A stretch of DNA of 23,524 nt, from positions 1-23,524 of the IMG/VR virus record IMGVR_UViG_3300033571_001641; one strand, written 5' to 3'. This DNA is from a virus. The notes beneath the pieces are model-generated. The model had not been told where the DNA came from. It made no database searches and worked only from the letters and a program-made list of their open reading frames with translations. Position numbers and translations under genes: made by a program. Below are positions 1 to 6,844 of this stretch, piece by piece (within the stretch, counting starts at the first letter, position 1; each line of letters starts with the position of its first letter).

Positions 1-1644
1 ATCCTGAGTTTTTGGTGTGTTAGATATAGCCCCAAAGACTGCTCCGCACACGGCATCTGCCAAGTCCTTAGATTTTTTGCGAGGGTGGTCAACTTTATCA
101 TTTTTCATAATTTTTAATTGAGTAAGTTCATCAAACAATAACTCAATAGATGGCATTACTAATCTCTCTTCATAAATTAACATTGCCATATCTTCATAAT
201 GTTTTTTAGCAACAGAAACTGTATTAGTCTTTATTCCAACCTGCTGCAATTCATTTTGAATATCAAACGATTGCCAACGGTCAAATGAAACTAGTCCTAT
301 ATTAAATCCTAATCTTCTTAGATTTTGAATCCATTGTTTTACTTCGGATAAATTTACTGGCCCTTCAATTTTTGGCTCCCACCAAGCAACTGCATCAACT
401 ATAACAATAGGAGCAACTTGTTCGTAGTTATTAATTACTTGAATATTAACCCACTTATCAACATGTGCAATAGCAACTGCACACTTATCATGTTTTTGTG
501 CAAGGTCAGCATGAACGTAATAAACTTTATTCGGATCTGGTTTAAAGGCTTCATCAAATCTTCTGAACTGATCTAAAGGATTCCTTAGTGTCATGCAAGA
601 TCTAACTTTTTCTGATTGTTTAAAAAATGCATCTGAAGCAAAAGTTGGAACACATGCAAATCTCATCATGGCATCTCCCAAGTCTGTATAAAAGGCTAAC
701 TTAAAGTCTTCAATACTTCTTGTTGGATTAACTTCCCACGTCGGTCTTTTTAATGCAAAGACTCCTGGAAATTTATAAGAAATGATAAAGTCCTCATCCC
801 AGAAAACTTCTAAAGAATTTCCACCTGCATTTTCATCAAGAACAGGATTTAAAATAAACTTATGGCTTCTTTGGATAACATCTTTTTCTAAAATAACATC
901 ATCATACTTTTGTGAGATAAAGTCTCCTGGATATCTTGGAAAAGAAAGAAGTACAACCTTTCCTAAATCTGGAAAACGAGAATCTACAGAACCACGAAAC
1001 GCTTTATAAATATTTTCTGCAGTCTTTCCTTGTTCGTTTCCTGTACCAACTTCACTAGCAAATCCAGAAATTTCATCAAGAACTGCAAGTATTAAATTTA
1101 ATCCTTCGTGTGATTCTCTTTCTGAGTGTCCAGAGTATACTGTTATAGATTTATTAAATTCAATTGAGTCAACCTTAGCATTATACTTTCCAGCAAACCA
1201 CGGAGATTTTTCTATCTTAGTTTTAAAACCTTTAAAAAAGACGTTCTTGGCTTGTTGAGCATTGATAGCAACGTTAATAAGGTCAATAGCATCACCAGAA
1301 GGTTTCCCGAAATATCTAGCAGGATCTTTAAGACAAAGAAGTTTATAAACAATGTAAGCACAGGCAACGGTTGAAGTAAAGTCTTTACCAGAACCTTTAC
1401 CCAATTGCAGGATGATTTCATTTTTTGTATACTTTTCATAATATTTTTCTCCTTCTTTTTCTCCTAATAAAAAACATAACTCTTCTTTTTTATAAATCTG
1501 ACTCATTGCTTCAACAATGCTATATTGAATTTCAGATAGTCCTGGTTGACCCAAAAAATTTGCAGACTCTACAAAAGTCTTAGCGTCTACTGGTCTTTCT
1601 TCAAAAACATTATCTTCTAATGCTTCAAGAAAATCATTGAACAT
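1..1644 (-). CDS. terL: Terminase large subunit, partial (C-terminal end cut by the window edge)
   Basis: This is the ATPase-nuclease motor that cuts phage DNA and drives it into the prohead. The reading frame is open from an ATG at 1644 to the left edge, giving 548 residues without a stop. The ATPase part has a P-loop at residues 82-88 (GKGSGKD) and a Walker B at about 185-191 (ILAVLDE). The nuclease part has the expected three acidic positions: D380 (VHADLAQKHD), D455 (VSFDRWQSFD) and D527 or D530 (KSKDLADAV). This is an RNase H-like terminase nuclease pattern. The P-loop ends in Asp instead of Ser/Thr, which is unusual. The start overlaps the end of the small-subunit gene by 11 bases, so the two are probably translationally coupled. 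A GAGG lies about 15 bases upstream, further than usual. Only the last residues are missing. Confidence 0.93.
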   Translation of the reverse strand, partial: MFNDFLEALEDNVFEERPVDAKTFVESANFLGQPGLSEIQYSIVEAMSQIYKKEELCFLLGEKEGEKYYEKYTKNEIILQLGKGSGKDFTSTVACAYIVYKLLCLKDPARYFGKPSGDAIDLINVAINAQQAKNVFFKGFKTKIEKSPWFAGKYNAKVDSIEFNKSITVYSGHSERESHEGLNLILAVLDEISGFASEVGTGNEQGKTAENIYKAFRGSVDSRFPDLGKVVLLSFPRYPGDFISQKYDDVILEKDVIQRSHKFILNPVLDENAGGNSLEVFWDEDFIISYKFPGVFALKRPTWEVNPTRSIEDFKLAFYTDLGDAMMRFACVPTFASDAFFKQSEKVRSCMTLRNPLDQFRRFDEAFKPDPNKVYYVHADLAQKHDKCAVAIAHVDKWVNIQVINNYEQVAPIVIVDAVAWWEPKIEGPVNLSEVKQWIQNLRRLGFNIGLVSFDRWQSFDIQNELQQVGIKTNTVSVAKKHYEDMAMLIYEERLVMPSIELLFDELTQLKIMKNDKVDHPRKKSKDLADAVCGAVFGAISNTPKTQD

Positions 1645-2170
1645 CGTGGACAACTGTGATTACCTCATTTTGTTTAGCAGCATCAGACAGCCTTCTCATA
1701 ATCTTATCTCTGATCTCAGGGTGTTCGCTTGCAATATCTTTTAATATTTCCATTAAAATTTCTTGTCTTTTTTCAATTTCAACCATTTCTTCGGCAAGTT
1801 CTTTGTTTTCTAAAAGACCAGCCTTTTGTAGCATTTCAATTCTAGCCTTTTCAATATCTACTACTAGTTTAATTCCTTGTGTCTTCGCAGATAAATTGTT
1901 ACCCAGACTTGCCTCATCAATAACCTCATAAGCCTTTGTAATTAATTTACCATAGTGGGCATCCATTGATGCTAGTGCTTCTTTTGCTCTAGCACGAATA
2001 GCATCATTTGCAGATGCCATAACTTTCCATTCATTAATTAATGAAACAACACGAGTTCTTGGAATGTCTAATTCTTTAGAAATTTTTGTTGGATCGTTAC
2101 CTTTTAAGTATTCTTCTACAACTTTGTTTACTTCATCAAGATGAGAAACAATATCCTGTTCAGTTGACAT
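1634..2170 (-). CDS. terS: Probable terminase small subunit
   Basis: The 178-residue protein is charged and almost wholly alpha-helical. It has a helix-turn-helix near the N-terminus, residues about 20-50, including the stretch KISKELDIPRTRVVSLINEW, followed by long helices rich in Glu, Lys and Leu (about 85-165). That is the usual build of small terminase subunits: a DNA-recognition head and a helical oligomerisation core. The gene directly precedes the large subunit and overlaps it by 11 bases. It starts with ATG behind a good ribosome binding site (AAAGGAG, 4 bases spacing) and overlaps the upstream DUF1599-like gene by 11 bases. The family role is to recognise the packaging site and regulate the large-subunit ATPase. 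The assignment rests on position and architecture, because small terminases diverge strongly in sequence. Confidence 0.8.
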   Translation of the reverse strand: MSTEQDIVSHLDEVNKVVEEYLKGNDPTKISKELDIPRTRVVSLINEWKVMASANDAIRARAKEALASMDAHYGKLITKAYEVIDEASLGNNLSAKTQGIKLVVDIEKARIEMLQKAGLLENKELAEEMVEIEKRQEILMEILKDIASEHPEIRDKIMRRLSDAAKQNEVITVVHDVQ

Positions 2171-2495
2171 TTTTCTCCTTTGCTATTTTTAATAAAACTA
2201 AATATCCAATCAAATCATCTATATCATTATCTCCAGGATAGTCAGTCCCTTTCATTAAACGACTTAATTTGTCATCAATCCTTACGTGAAGTTGTTCTAC
2301 TGGATCTGCTTTACTAAAAATTCTTACTGGATCTAATGCAGAGTCTCCATAAGATATATTTTTTTCAATTAACATTTGGGCTATTGCCATACAAGTCATT
2401 AAGATGTCATTGCCAGATGGTGCAGAAAGAGCATGCATGTATAAATCGTTGTAAACAAAATCATCTACATCAGTATATACTGGCACTGGTTTCAT
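2160..2495 (-). CDS. DUF1599-like (nucleotide modification associated domain 1) small protein
   Basis: The 111-residue protein has a conserved-looking core: a helix around residues 30-45, then SYGDSALDPVRIFSKADP (48-65), then a basic and acidic stretch (RIDDKLSRLMKG), and finally an acidic helix DNDIDDLIGYLVLL (89-102). From memory this pattern fits the DUF1599/Nmad1 family found in phages and predicted to act on nucleotides or modified DNA. The Asp-rich final helix and the K-L-S-R motif recall metal-dependent helical NTP pyrophosphatases. The ATG at 2495 shares an ATGA with the stop of the upstream helix-turn-helix gene. Function is inferred from family resemblance only. It could instead be a packaging accessory, since it sits just before the terminase genes. 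Confidence 0.6.
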   Translation of the reverse strand: MKPVPVYTDVDDFVYNDLYMHALSAPSGNDILMTCMAIAQMLIEKNISYGDSALDPVRIFSKADPVEQLHVRIDDKLSRLMKGTDYPGDNDIDDLIGYLVLLKIAKEKNVN

Positions 2496-2647
2496 CTTTT
2501 TGACTTCCTAAATCCAAATTTAGCAAGGTACACATAAATAGTTTCCACGCTAGCCCCACACTCCTTAGCAATATCTTGCGGAGACTTTTTATCCATAATA
2601 TATCTTTTACGGAGCCAAGCCTCTGATGTATATAGTTTACCAGTCAT
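2492..2647 (-). CDS. Small helix-turn-helix DNA-binding protein
   Basis: This very small protein (51 residues from the ATG at 2647) is almost entirely one helix-turn-helix: YIMDKKSPQDIAKECGASV followed by ETIYVYLAKFGF and a basic tail RKSKR. The pattern resembles the DNA-binding part of sigma-70 region 4 or transposase-type HTH proteins. I chose the ATG at 2647 because it lies 4 bases after the stop of the upstream gene. The frame is open to an ATG at 2695, but that would add 16 hydrophobic, non-matching residues and a 44-base overlap. Neither start has a strong ribosome binding site, so the call is uncertain. The gene overlaps the next one by ATGA. It might be a transcription regulator or a DNA-recognition helper for packaging. 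Confidence 0.65.
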   Translation of the reverse strand: MTGKLYTSEAWLRKRYIMDKKSPQDIAKECGASVETIYVYLAKFGFRKSKR

Positions 2648-2651
2648 AGGT

Positions 2652-3296
2652 CTATTTGTCAACTTCTGACTCAGAAATATCATAATTGTATGCATTTGAG
2701 TCTTCTAAAATCCACTTATCGTAACTTTCAACATCCCACTTATTTGTATTTACTAGTCTGTGAATTAGAAGATCAGGCTTAGTAACAAATGAAGGCTCGT
2801 ATAATCTAATTCTATTGTTAGGCTGTATAGCAAAATTGCCATCATCTCTTTGGATAACATGGCCACATTTATGTTGACCTGGGTTCTCAGAGTATCCATC
2901 ATCTAGCACATTGCTATCTGGATTATGCCAATCTAAAGTAAATAAATATTTACCAGGCACCTGATTCTTTTCTCTATCTATATACGACATTCTCATGTTG
3001 CTTAGGTTTTCAAATTTTGTAACTGCTACGTGTGGACTAAAAGAATTCCAAAGCACAAGGTTATAGATTGGTTCTTCAGGAACTCCTGGCTTTGTACAAA
3101 ATGCATTAATTGGCATTCTCCACCAAATTCCACCATCTTCCATTAAAAGATGAAATAAAGGACTTCTACTTTTAACACTAGACACACCAAAAATTACACA
3201 TGGGAAATATTTGTCGTGGCTGTCTTCTTGATCTCTTAAAAAATTACCACGAACATAACATTCAATTGGCGGTATATTAGCATTTAACTCTGGCAT
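2652..3296 (-). CDS. Conserved phage protein of unknown function
   Basis: I cannot assign a function to this 214-residue protein. It is soluble, with no signal peptide or membrane segment. It is unusually rich in aromatic and Asn/Asp/His residues, for example MEDGGIWWRMP (52-62), LFTLDWHNPDSNVLDDG (118-134) and GQHKCGHVIQRDDGNFA (141-157), followed by a predicted strand-rich stretch (IQPNNRIRLYEPSF). The His, Cys and Asp residues in the middle could form a metal site, but this is speculative. The composition and a compact beta-rich pattern suggest a folded enzyme or binding domain rather than a structural filler. The ATG at 3296 is set by GAGG 4 bases upstream and overlaps the RuvC-like gene stop by one base (TAATG). 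It sits between the resolvase and packaging genes. From memory, similar proteins occur in other phages of this type. Confidence 0.75.
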   Translation of the reverse strand: MPELNANIPPIECYVRGNFLRDQEDSHDKYFPCVIFGVSSVKSRSPLFHLLMEDGGIWWRMPINAFCTKPGVPEEPIYNLVLWNSFSPHVAVTKFENLSNMRMSYIDREKNQVPGKYLFTLDWHNPDSNVLDDGYSENPGQHKCGHVIQRDDGNFAIQPNNRIRLYEPSFVTKPDLLIHRLVNTNKWDVESYDKWILEDSNAYNYDISESEVDK

Positions 3297-3880
3297 TATT
3301 CCTCAACTCTCATTGCTTTATTCCAATTGTCTAGTGCCCAGTGGCCAATTGCCACAGCATCGGCAACATCGTTATCTGATATTTCTCTATCATAATTAAT
3401 ATTAACAAACCTTATAGTCTTTTCTTTTCTTAGGCTACGCTCATGACTTTTTAACCAAGAGTCAGACTTACCTGGATGTTGAGCCTTTAACGCTATACGA
3501 TCTTCCTTGCTTGGCTTTTTATTACCAATATAAGATTGCCACGTAATTGGTGATACTGATCCTATTTCAGATACCCCGCTTTCCCACAACGCCGCTAAGA
3601 TTCCGCCTTGAACTAATGCTAAATCTGCAGCGGTCTTTGGACTATTAATAAAGACTGTATGTTCTATTACAACTCCGTCAATTGCATATCTGTCAAACAA
3701 TGCTCTTGTTTTTGCATAAGCGTCTCCAATTTTTTCATATATATTGCTTCCCTCAAATTTAATTTTTCCATTACAAACTAGTTTTTTGTTAGTAAAAATA
3801 GCAAAACCTAAACTATTGGTACTGGCGTCTAAAGAACAAATTGTTTCTGGAGAAATCCCTTTTAATATTTTTAGTATCAC
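3296..3880 (-). CDS. RuvC-like Holliday junction resolvase
   Basis: This is probably a structure-specific endonuclease that cuts four-way or branched DNA. The 194-residue protein has the RuvC/RNase H-like arrangement. The first acidic residue is D18 in SLDASTNSLGFAIF. The second is E73 at the end of a hydrophobic strand (GVVIEHTVF). A final acidic helix, DNDVADAVAIGHWAL (169-183), gives D171 and D174. Cellular RuvC is about 170 residues, so the length fits. The start is GTG, four-base coupled (GTGA) to the zinc-knuckle gene upstream. The stop overlaps the next ATG by one base. In a phage that also encodes RecA and terminase, the expected job is to resolve recombination intermediates before packaging. 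Confidence 0.88.
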   Translation of the reverse strand: MILKILKGISPETICSLDASTNSLGFAIFTNKKLVCNGKIKFEGSNIYEKIGDAYAKTRALFDRYAIDGVVIEHTVFINSPKTAADLALVQGGILAALWESGVSEIGSVSPITWQSYIGNKKPSKEDRIALKAQHPGKSDSWLKSHERSLRKEKTIRFVNINYDREISDNDVADAVAIGHWALDNWNKAMRVEE

Positions 3881-4152
3881 TTTGACATTCCTTTTATTTG
3901 TTTTAATACTTTTGTAACGCTTTTTGGATTAATTGAGCATTCATAGCATATTTGATCATCATTATATATTGACAAAGGTCCTTTACAGTTTATACACTTT
4001 CTATCTTTAGACTTTCTTTTTTGTCTTTTTGACATAGAGTATCTTGTAAGAATTTTTTCTTTTGTTGCTGCATTTCTACAGTCGGGACTACAATATATCT
4101 GATAAGATACATTTGGACTGAATCTACCATCACACCAACTACACGGCTTCAC
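3877..4152 (-). CDS. Small protein with two zinc knuckles
   Basis: This 91-residue basic protein has two four-cysteine clusters. The first is C4-x2-C7 with C21-x3-C25 (PCSWC and YCSPDC). The second is C53-x2-C56 with C69-x2-C72 (KCINC and ICYEC). A strongly basic linker, SKRQKRKSKDRK, joins them. Each cluster should bind one zinc ion, and the linker suggests contact with nucleic acid. The start is GTG at 4152, supported by GGAGG six bases upstream, and overlaps the end of the Cas4-like gene by 14 bases. The stop overlaps the RuvC-like start by four bases. The tight packing suggests it acts with the neighbouring nucleases, but the exact role is unknown. Confidence 0.8.
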   Translation of the reverse strand: MKPCSWCDGRFSPNVSYQIYCSPDCRNAATKEKILTRYSMSKRQKRKSKDRKCINCKGPLSIYNDDQICYECSINPKSVTKVLKQIKGMSK

Positions 4153-4960
4153 TCAATTCCTCCAGGGCTGCTATTTTTATAGTCCCCGCTTCAGCACTTG
4201 CACATGCTTTTTGAATTGGACAGTTTTTACAAATCTTTGAATTTGATCTGTAATTTTTTTGTGGAATAGTTCTATCCTTCCACGCTTTCTTTACTGTACG
4301 CATCCATTCAAATGCATCTTCTACCCATTTTCTATAATAATCATTAACTTGAACTGGAATAACTAATAGTTCGTGGTTATTTTTATTTTCATAAATCAAT
4401 ACTGCTTTTTTCTTTCCTAAAATTTTCATATAAATTAATATTTGAATTAAATGTCCAGCCTTAGCCTTGCCAGTATTTTTTCTATACTCAAAGCCTTCGT
4501 TTGGAACTGTTTTAATTTCACCTAGCACGTCTTCGCCATCCCACTTAAGCATGACGTCACCGTAACCAAAAATACCTGGATCTTGGTTTATAATTTTAAA
4601 CTCAGTTGTTTCTTGATTATCTTCATCTCTATAAATATTAGCAATTCCAGCATCCATCATTGCCTGTTGAATTCTTGCGTGAGATAATGTTCCATTAGTT
4701 CTATTTGCTACACCGTAAGCATCAGAATTATCTTCAAACTCTGCTCCGTCGAAAGCCAGGTACCAATACCTAGCACACTCTCCGTGATTGTATGCAATTG
4801 TAGATGGCGCAAAAGTTTTCTTTTGCGTATGCTTTGGAATGTTATTTATAACATACCCTGTTTCAATTTTACTAATTAATTCTTTTGGATCTAAAAATTG
4901 TTCTGGTCTATCTGCTTCTTTCTTTTTAATCATTACTTGCTTTAATAGATTGCTTGTCAT
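4139..4960 (-). CDS. Cas4/RecB-like PD-(D/E)XK exonuclease with iron-sulfur cluster motif
   Basis: The 273-residue protein matches the Cas4/AddB nuclease plan. One cysteine lies near the N-terminus (C62 in GECARYWY) and three near the C-terminus (C244, C247, C253 in CKNCPIQKAC), the usual four ligands of a 4Fe-4S cluster. Between them are the catalytic elements: H94 (TLSHARIQ), D135 (GYGDVMLKW), E148-x-K150 (LGEIKTV) and the Q163-x3-Y167 motif (HLIQILIYM). Such enzymes resect DNA ends. There is no CRISPR array or other cas gene here, so a recombination role next to RecA is more likely than spacer acquisition. The ATG at 4960 has an AAAGGAA site six bases upstream and follows one of the few real gaps in the window. 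Confidence 0.88.
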   Translation of the reverse strand: MTSNLLKQVMIKKKEADRPEQFLDPKELISKIETGYVINNIPKHTQKKTFAPSTIAYNHGECARYWYLAFDGAEFEDNSDAYGVANRTNGTLSHARIQQAMMDAGIANIYRDEDNQETTEFKIINQDPGIFGYGDVMLKWDGEDVLGEIKTVPNEGFEYRKNTGKAKAGHLIQILIYMKILGKKKAVLIYENKNNHELLVIPVQVNDYYRKWVEDAFEWMRTVKKAWKDRTIPQKNYRSNSKICKNCPIQKACASAEAGTIKIAALEELSEAV

Positions 4961-4992
4961 AGTTTCCTTTGTTTGTATAAGTATATCAGAGA
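4961..4992 (-). promoter_or_regulatory. Largest intergenic gap, with a possible -10 element
   Basis: These 32 bases before the Cas4-like gene are the longest gap in the window. Read on the minus strand they contain TATACT, one mismatch from TATAAT, followed closely by TTATAC and then the ribosome binding site. I do not see a good -35 box 17 bases upstream. The AT-rich background makes a chance match easy. It is listed because it is one of the few places where a promoter would not sit inside a gene. Confidence 0.2.
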
Positions 4993-5298
4993 TTAGCGAG
5001 TAACGTATTTTAATGCTGAGACTAAATTATTAATTGATTCTGCTGCAGTGTAGTATATATTTTTCTTTGCTCTGTTGCTTTTATCTACATTTGCCATCCA
5101 AGTAGCCTTTAGCGCTAATTTTGAAGCAATTGCTTGAAGCCTAACAATTTCAATGGTTGCTACTGCAATTGGAATGTCTGGCCTGGTAATTAGTTTAGCA
5201 ATCATTTCTAAAGAGGTGGTCAATTCTTTATCATCCATGTATTCAGCAATTTCTACCAAACCGTTAATAGATTCTAACGTTGTCTTTTCTGGCTCCAT
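4993..5298 (-). CDS. Small helical conserved protein of unknown function
   Basis: The 101-residue protein is predicted to be almost wholly alpha-helical. It has an acidic N-terminal third and a basic later segment (DKSNRAKKNIYYTAAESINN, about 71-90). The pattern LQAIASKLALKATWMA (54-69) is amphipathic and could form a helix bundle or oligomer. I recognise no catalytic motif. The ATG at 5298 overlaps the stop of the second oxygenase gene by one base (TAATG), with no independent ribosome binding site, so translation is probably coupled. It lies between an oxygenase and the Cas4-like nuclease. From memory, similar small proteins occur beside recombination genes in actinobacterial phages. Confidence 0.7.
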   Translation of the reverse strand: MEPEKTTLESINGLVEIAEYMDDKELTTSLEMIAKLITRPDIPIAVATIEIVRLQAIASKLALKATWMANVDKSNRAKKNIYYTAAESINNLVSALKYVTR

Positions 5299-5954
5299 TA
5301 TTTATCGCTTTCTAGTTGTTTTACCTGATTAAAGAATTGCTCCCTATACTCTTTCATTCTTGGAAGATTATTGTGATAGTCAATAATTTTTTGTCTTTCA
5401 TCTTTATCCATTTGTTTTTCAACATAAGGTTGATGATCATTCTTATTAGAAAAATGAAACACTATAACTTCACAACGATCTTCTTCTTTTAATTTAATTG
5501 GATCTCTCCAATGAATTCTTTCTGCTGCCTCAAAAACTAAAACTTGACTGTTTTTTAAAACAAACTTTTCACCTTCAATAACAACAGCCCAATCAATATT
5601 TGAATTCATTTGATAGTCTACACTTATTTTAGTGTAATAATTTTCAGTATCTAAGTGTGGTGGCAACATGGGGGATTGGCCTTTACCATACTTGCCGTAA
5701 TAATCTAAATATTGATAATGACTTAAAATTAAATCTGGATCGTTATAATACTTTTTTGCAAGATCTACTAATTTTTTTTCAATATCTTCTGGCAAAACAA
5801 ATTCAATTTGCATTCTTGACATAGACTCAATAATCATTGGAGCAAATCTACTTGAGTTAGGATCTAGTTGACGATTTGTTTCAACAAGATTACGCAGAAT
5901 ATCTTGATCTTCTTTAGTAAAAAATTCATCTAAAACTGCAGTTACTGTTTCCAT
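5298..5954 (-). CDS. 2-oxoglutarate/Fe(II)-dependent oxygenase-like protein, second paralog
   Basis: The 218-residue protein has the iron-binding pattern of the 2OG-Fe(II) (prolyl 4-hydroxylase-like) superfamily: H100-x-D102 in PPHLDTE, and a distal H148 in RIHWRDP, with basic residues just after that could hold 2-oxoglutarate. The stretch between them (SNIDWAVVIEG, LVFEAAERIHWR, VIVFHFS) aligns closely with the protein encoded at 6236-6844, so the two are paralogs. Family members hydroxylate proteins, small molecules or nucleic acid bases. The substrate here is unknown. The ATG at 5954 has no Shine-Dalgarno sequence but is preceded at exactly six bases by TATAAT. The C-terminal 50 residues are helical and charged. 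Confidence 0.75.
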   Translation of the reverse strand: METVTAVLDEFFTKEDQDILRNLVETNRQLDPNSSRFAPMIIESMSRMQIEFVLPEDIEKKLVDLAKKYYNDPDLILSHYQYLDYYGKYGKGQSPMLPPHLDTENYYTKISVDYQMNSNIDWAVVIEGEKFVLKNSQVLVFEAAERIHWRDPIKLKEEDRCEVIVFHFSNKNDHQPYVEKQMDKDERQKIIDYHNNLPRMKEYREQFFNQVKQLESDK

Positions 5955-5966
5955 ATTTATATTATA
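5955..5966 (-). promoter_or_regulatory. Candidate leaderless-type promoter (-10 TATAAT) before the second oxygenase gene
   Basis: On the minus strand the sequence is GGTATAAT, six bases, then the ATG. Transcription starting 6-7 bases after the -10 would begin at the start codon itself. Leaderless mRNAs of this kind are common in Actinomycetota. There is no ribosome binding site before this ATG, which fits. No convincing -35 box is visible. In AT-rich DNA a chance match is possible. Confidence 0.4.
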
Positions 5967-6252
5967 CCCTATCCACTAGTTCTTCTATAACGCCAAGTTC
6001 TGCTATTAACAATCTTACTTTTTGAGTTCCCTCGCCCAATACAATTATTAATGCTGGAGACTTATCTGTTCCAGATTTTATTGCATCTGTAGTAACTTTT
6101 GCCCAAACTTTTTGATTTAATGTAAAAGATTTTGACGCCTCTTTAATATCAATAACAAAATCATTCCAAGTTGCGTCTCCTTTTTTATTACCACGACCAG
6201 AATTTTTATGTGCTTTTGCATTCATTCTTTTTATTTCAGATTTTTCGGTCAC
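5962..6252 (-). CDS. Small PD-(D/E)XK nuclease, possible Hjc-type Holliday junction resolvase
   Basis: The 96-residue protein begins with a Gly/Lys-rich loop (NSGRGNKKGDATW) that holds the first acidic residue, D26. It then has a strand ending in D35-x-K37 (FVIDIKEASKSF), followed by a helix and a hydrophobic strand (PALIIVLGEG). This is the core of the PD-(D/E)XK fold as seen in small phage and archaeal resolvases. The start is GTG at 6252, with AAGGG seven bases upstream; it overlaps the first oxygenase gene by 17 bases. An ATG at 6225 is an alternative that keeps the whole fold. It lies between two paralogous oxygenases. A non-resolvase nuclease of the same fold remains possible. Confidence 0.68.
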   Translation of the reverse strand: MTEKSEIKRMNAKAHKNSGRGNKKGDATWNDFVIDIKEASKSFTLNQKVWAKVTTDAIKSGTDKSPALIIVLGEGTQKVRLLIAELGVIEELVDRV

Positions 6253-6844
6253 GCTTTAACCCTTCAATAATATCTTGATAAAACTTATCCATATAATATA
6301 TAAGGCTTTTTATGCGTTCTCTAGTTTCTTCAAGAGATATTTTTTTATTATTGTCTACTAAAGAAAAATGACAAAAAACCATATCAATAAAATCATCGTC
6401 TTTAAAGTTTCTTGGAGTTCTCCAATGGATTTGGCTTGTACCAGAAAAAACCAAAGCCTCATTATCTTTTAAAGTATAAGGTTTGCCTTCAACAACAATT
6501 GGCCAAGAAATATTTGACTTTAGTTGCAAGTCAAATGTAAACCTAGGCTCTTCAAAAGTTGAATCAAAATGTGGGCTTAGTATTGGATCTGGGGCGTCAA
6601 TTTTTCTGTAAGTAGCAAAAGATATTTCAGTTAGTTTAATTTTTTCTGGATAAATGTTTTGGACAAACAAAGAGATTTTATCTACAACATGTTTTGGCAA
6701 ATCAACAAAATATGCTTTTTGCCTATAGTGCTGCAAAGTCATTGTTTGACTTTCTTGTGCTTTTTCAATTTCAACATAAATGTCTTTGATGTCTTGTTCT
6801 GACAGTATGTTTTTATATATTTTATTTTCTAATTTAGTATTCAT
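6236..6844 (-). CDS. 2-oxoglutarate/Fe(II)-dependent oxygenase-like protein, first paralog
   Basis: This 202-residue protein has the same double motif as its neighbour: H92-x-D94 in LSPHFDS and H140 in SQIHWRTP, with matching connecting strands (SNISWPIVVEG, LVFSGTSQIHWR, MVFCHFS). These are the Fe(II) ligands of the 2OG oxygenase superfamily. The frame can be extended upstream to a TTG at 6862, but the ATG at 6844 is the better start, with a short AGGT and a TACAAT element just before it. The N-terminal 70 residues are helical and differ from the paralog, so substrate specificity may differ. Its stop overlaps the GTG of the small nuclease gene. The substrate is unknown; protein, nucleotide or DNA base hydroxylation are all possible. 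Confidence 0.73.
   Translation of the reverse strand: MNTKLENKIYKNILSEQDIKDIYVEIEKAQESQTMTLQHYRQKAYFVDLPKHVVDKISLFVQNIYPEKIKLTEISFATYRKIDAPDPILSPHFDSTFEEPRFTFDLQLKSNISWPIVVEGKPYTLKDNEALVFSGTSQIHWRTPRNFKDDDFIDMVFCHFSLVDNNKKISLEETRERIKSLIYYMDKFYQDIIEGLKRDRKI

Noticed and set aside
1212-1439. Minus-strand open frame of 75 residues
   Set aside because: Lies within the large terminase gene in a different frame; no motif.
1656-1931. Plus-strand open frame of 91 residues
   Set aside because: Lies entirely opposite the small terminase gene. It is hydrophobic, Ser/Ile-rich, with no motif or ribosome binding site; it is an antisense shadow.
2648-2695. Longer start (ATG at 2695) for the small helix-turn-helix gene
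   Set aside because: It would overlap the upstream gene by 44 bases and add a hydrophobic extension outside the fold. Not excluded, but less likely than 2647.
4139-4960. CRISPR-Cas locus suggested by the Cas4-like gene
   Set aside because: No repeats with regular spacers and no cas1, cas2 or effector genes anywhere in the window.
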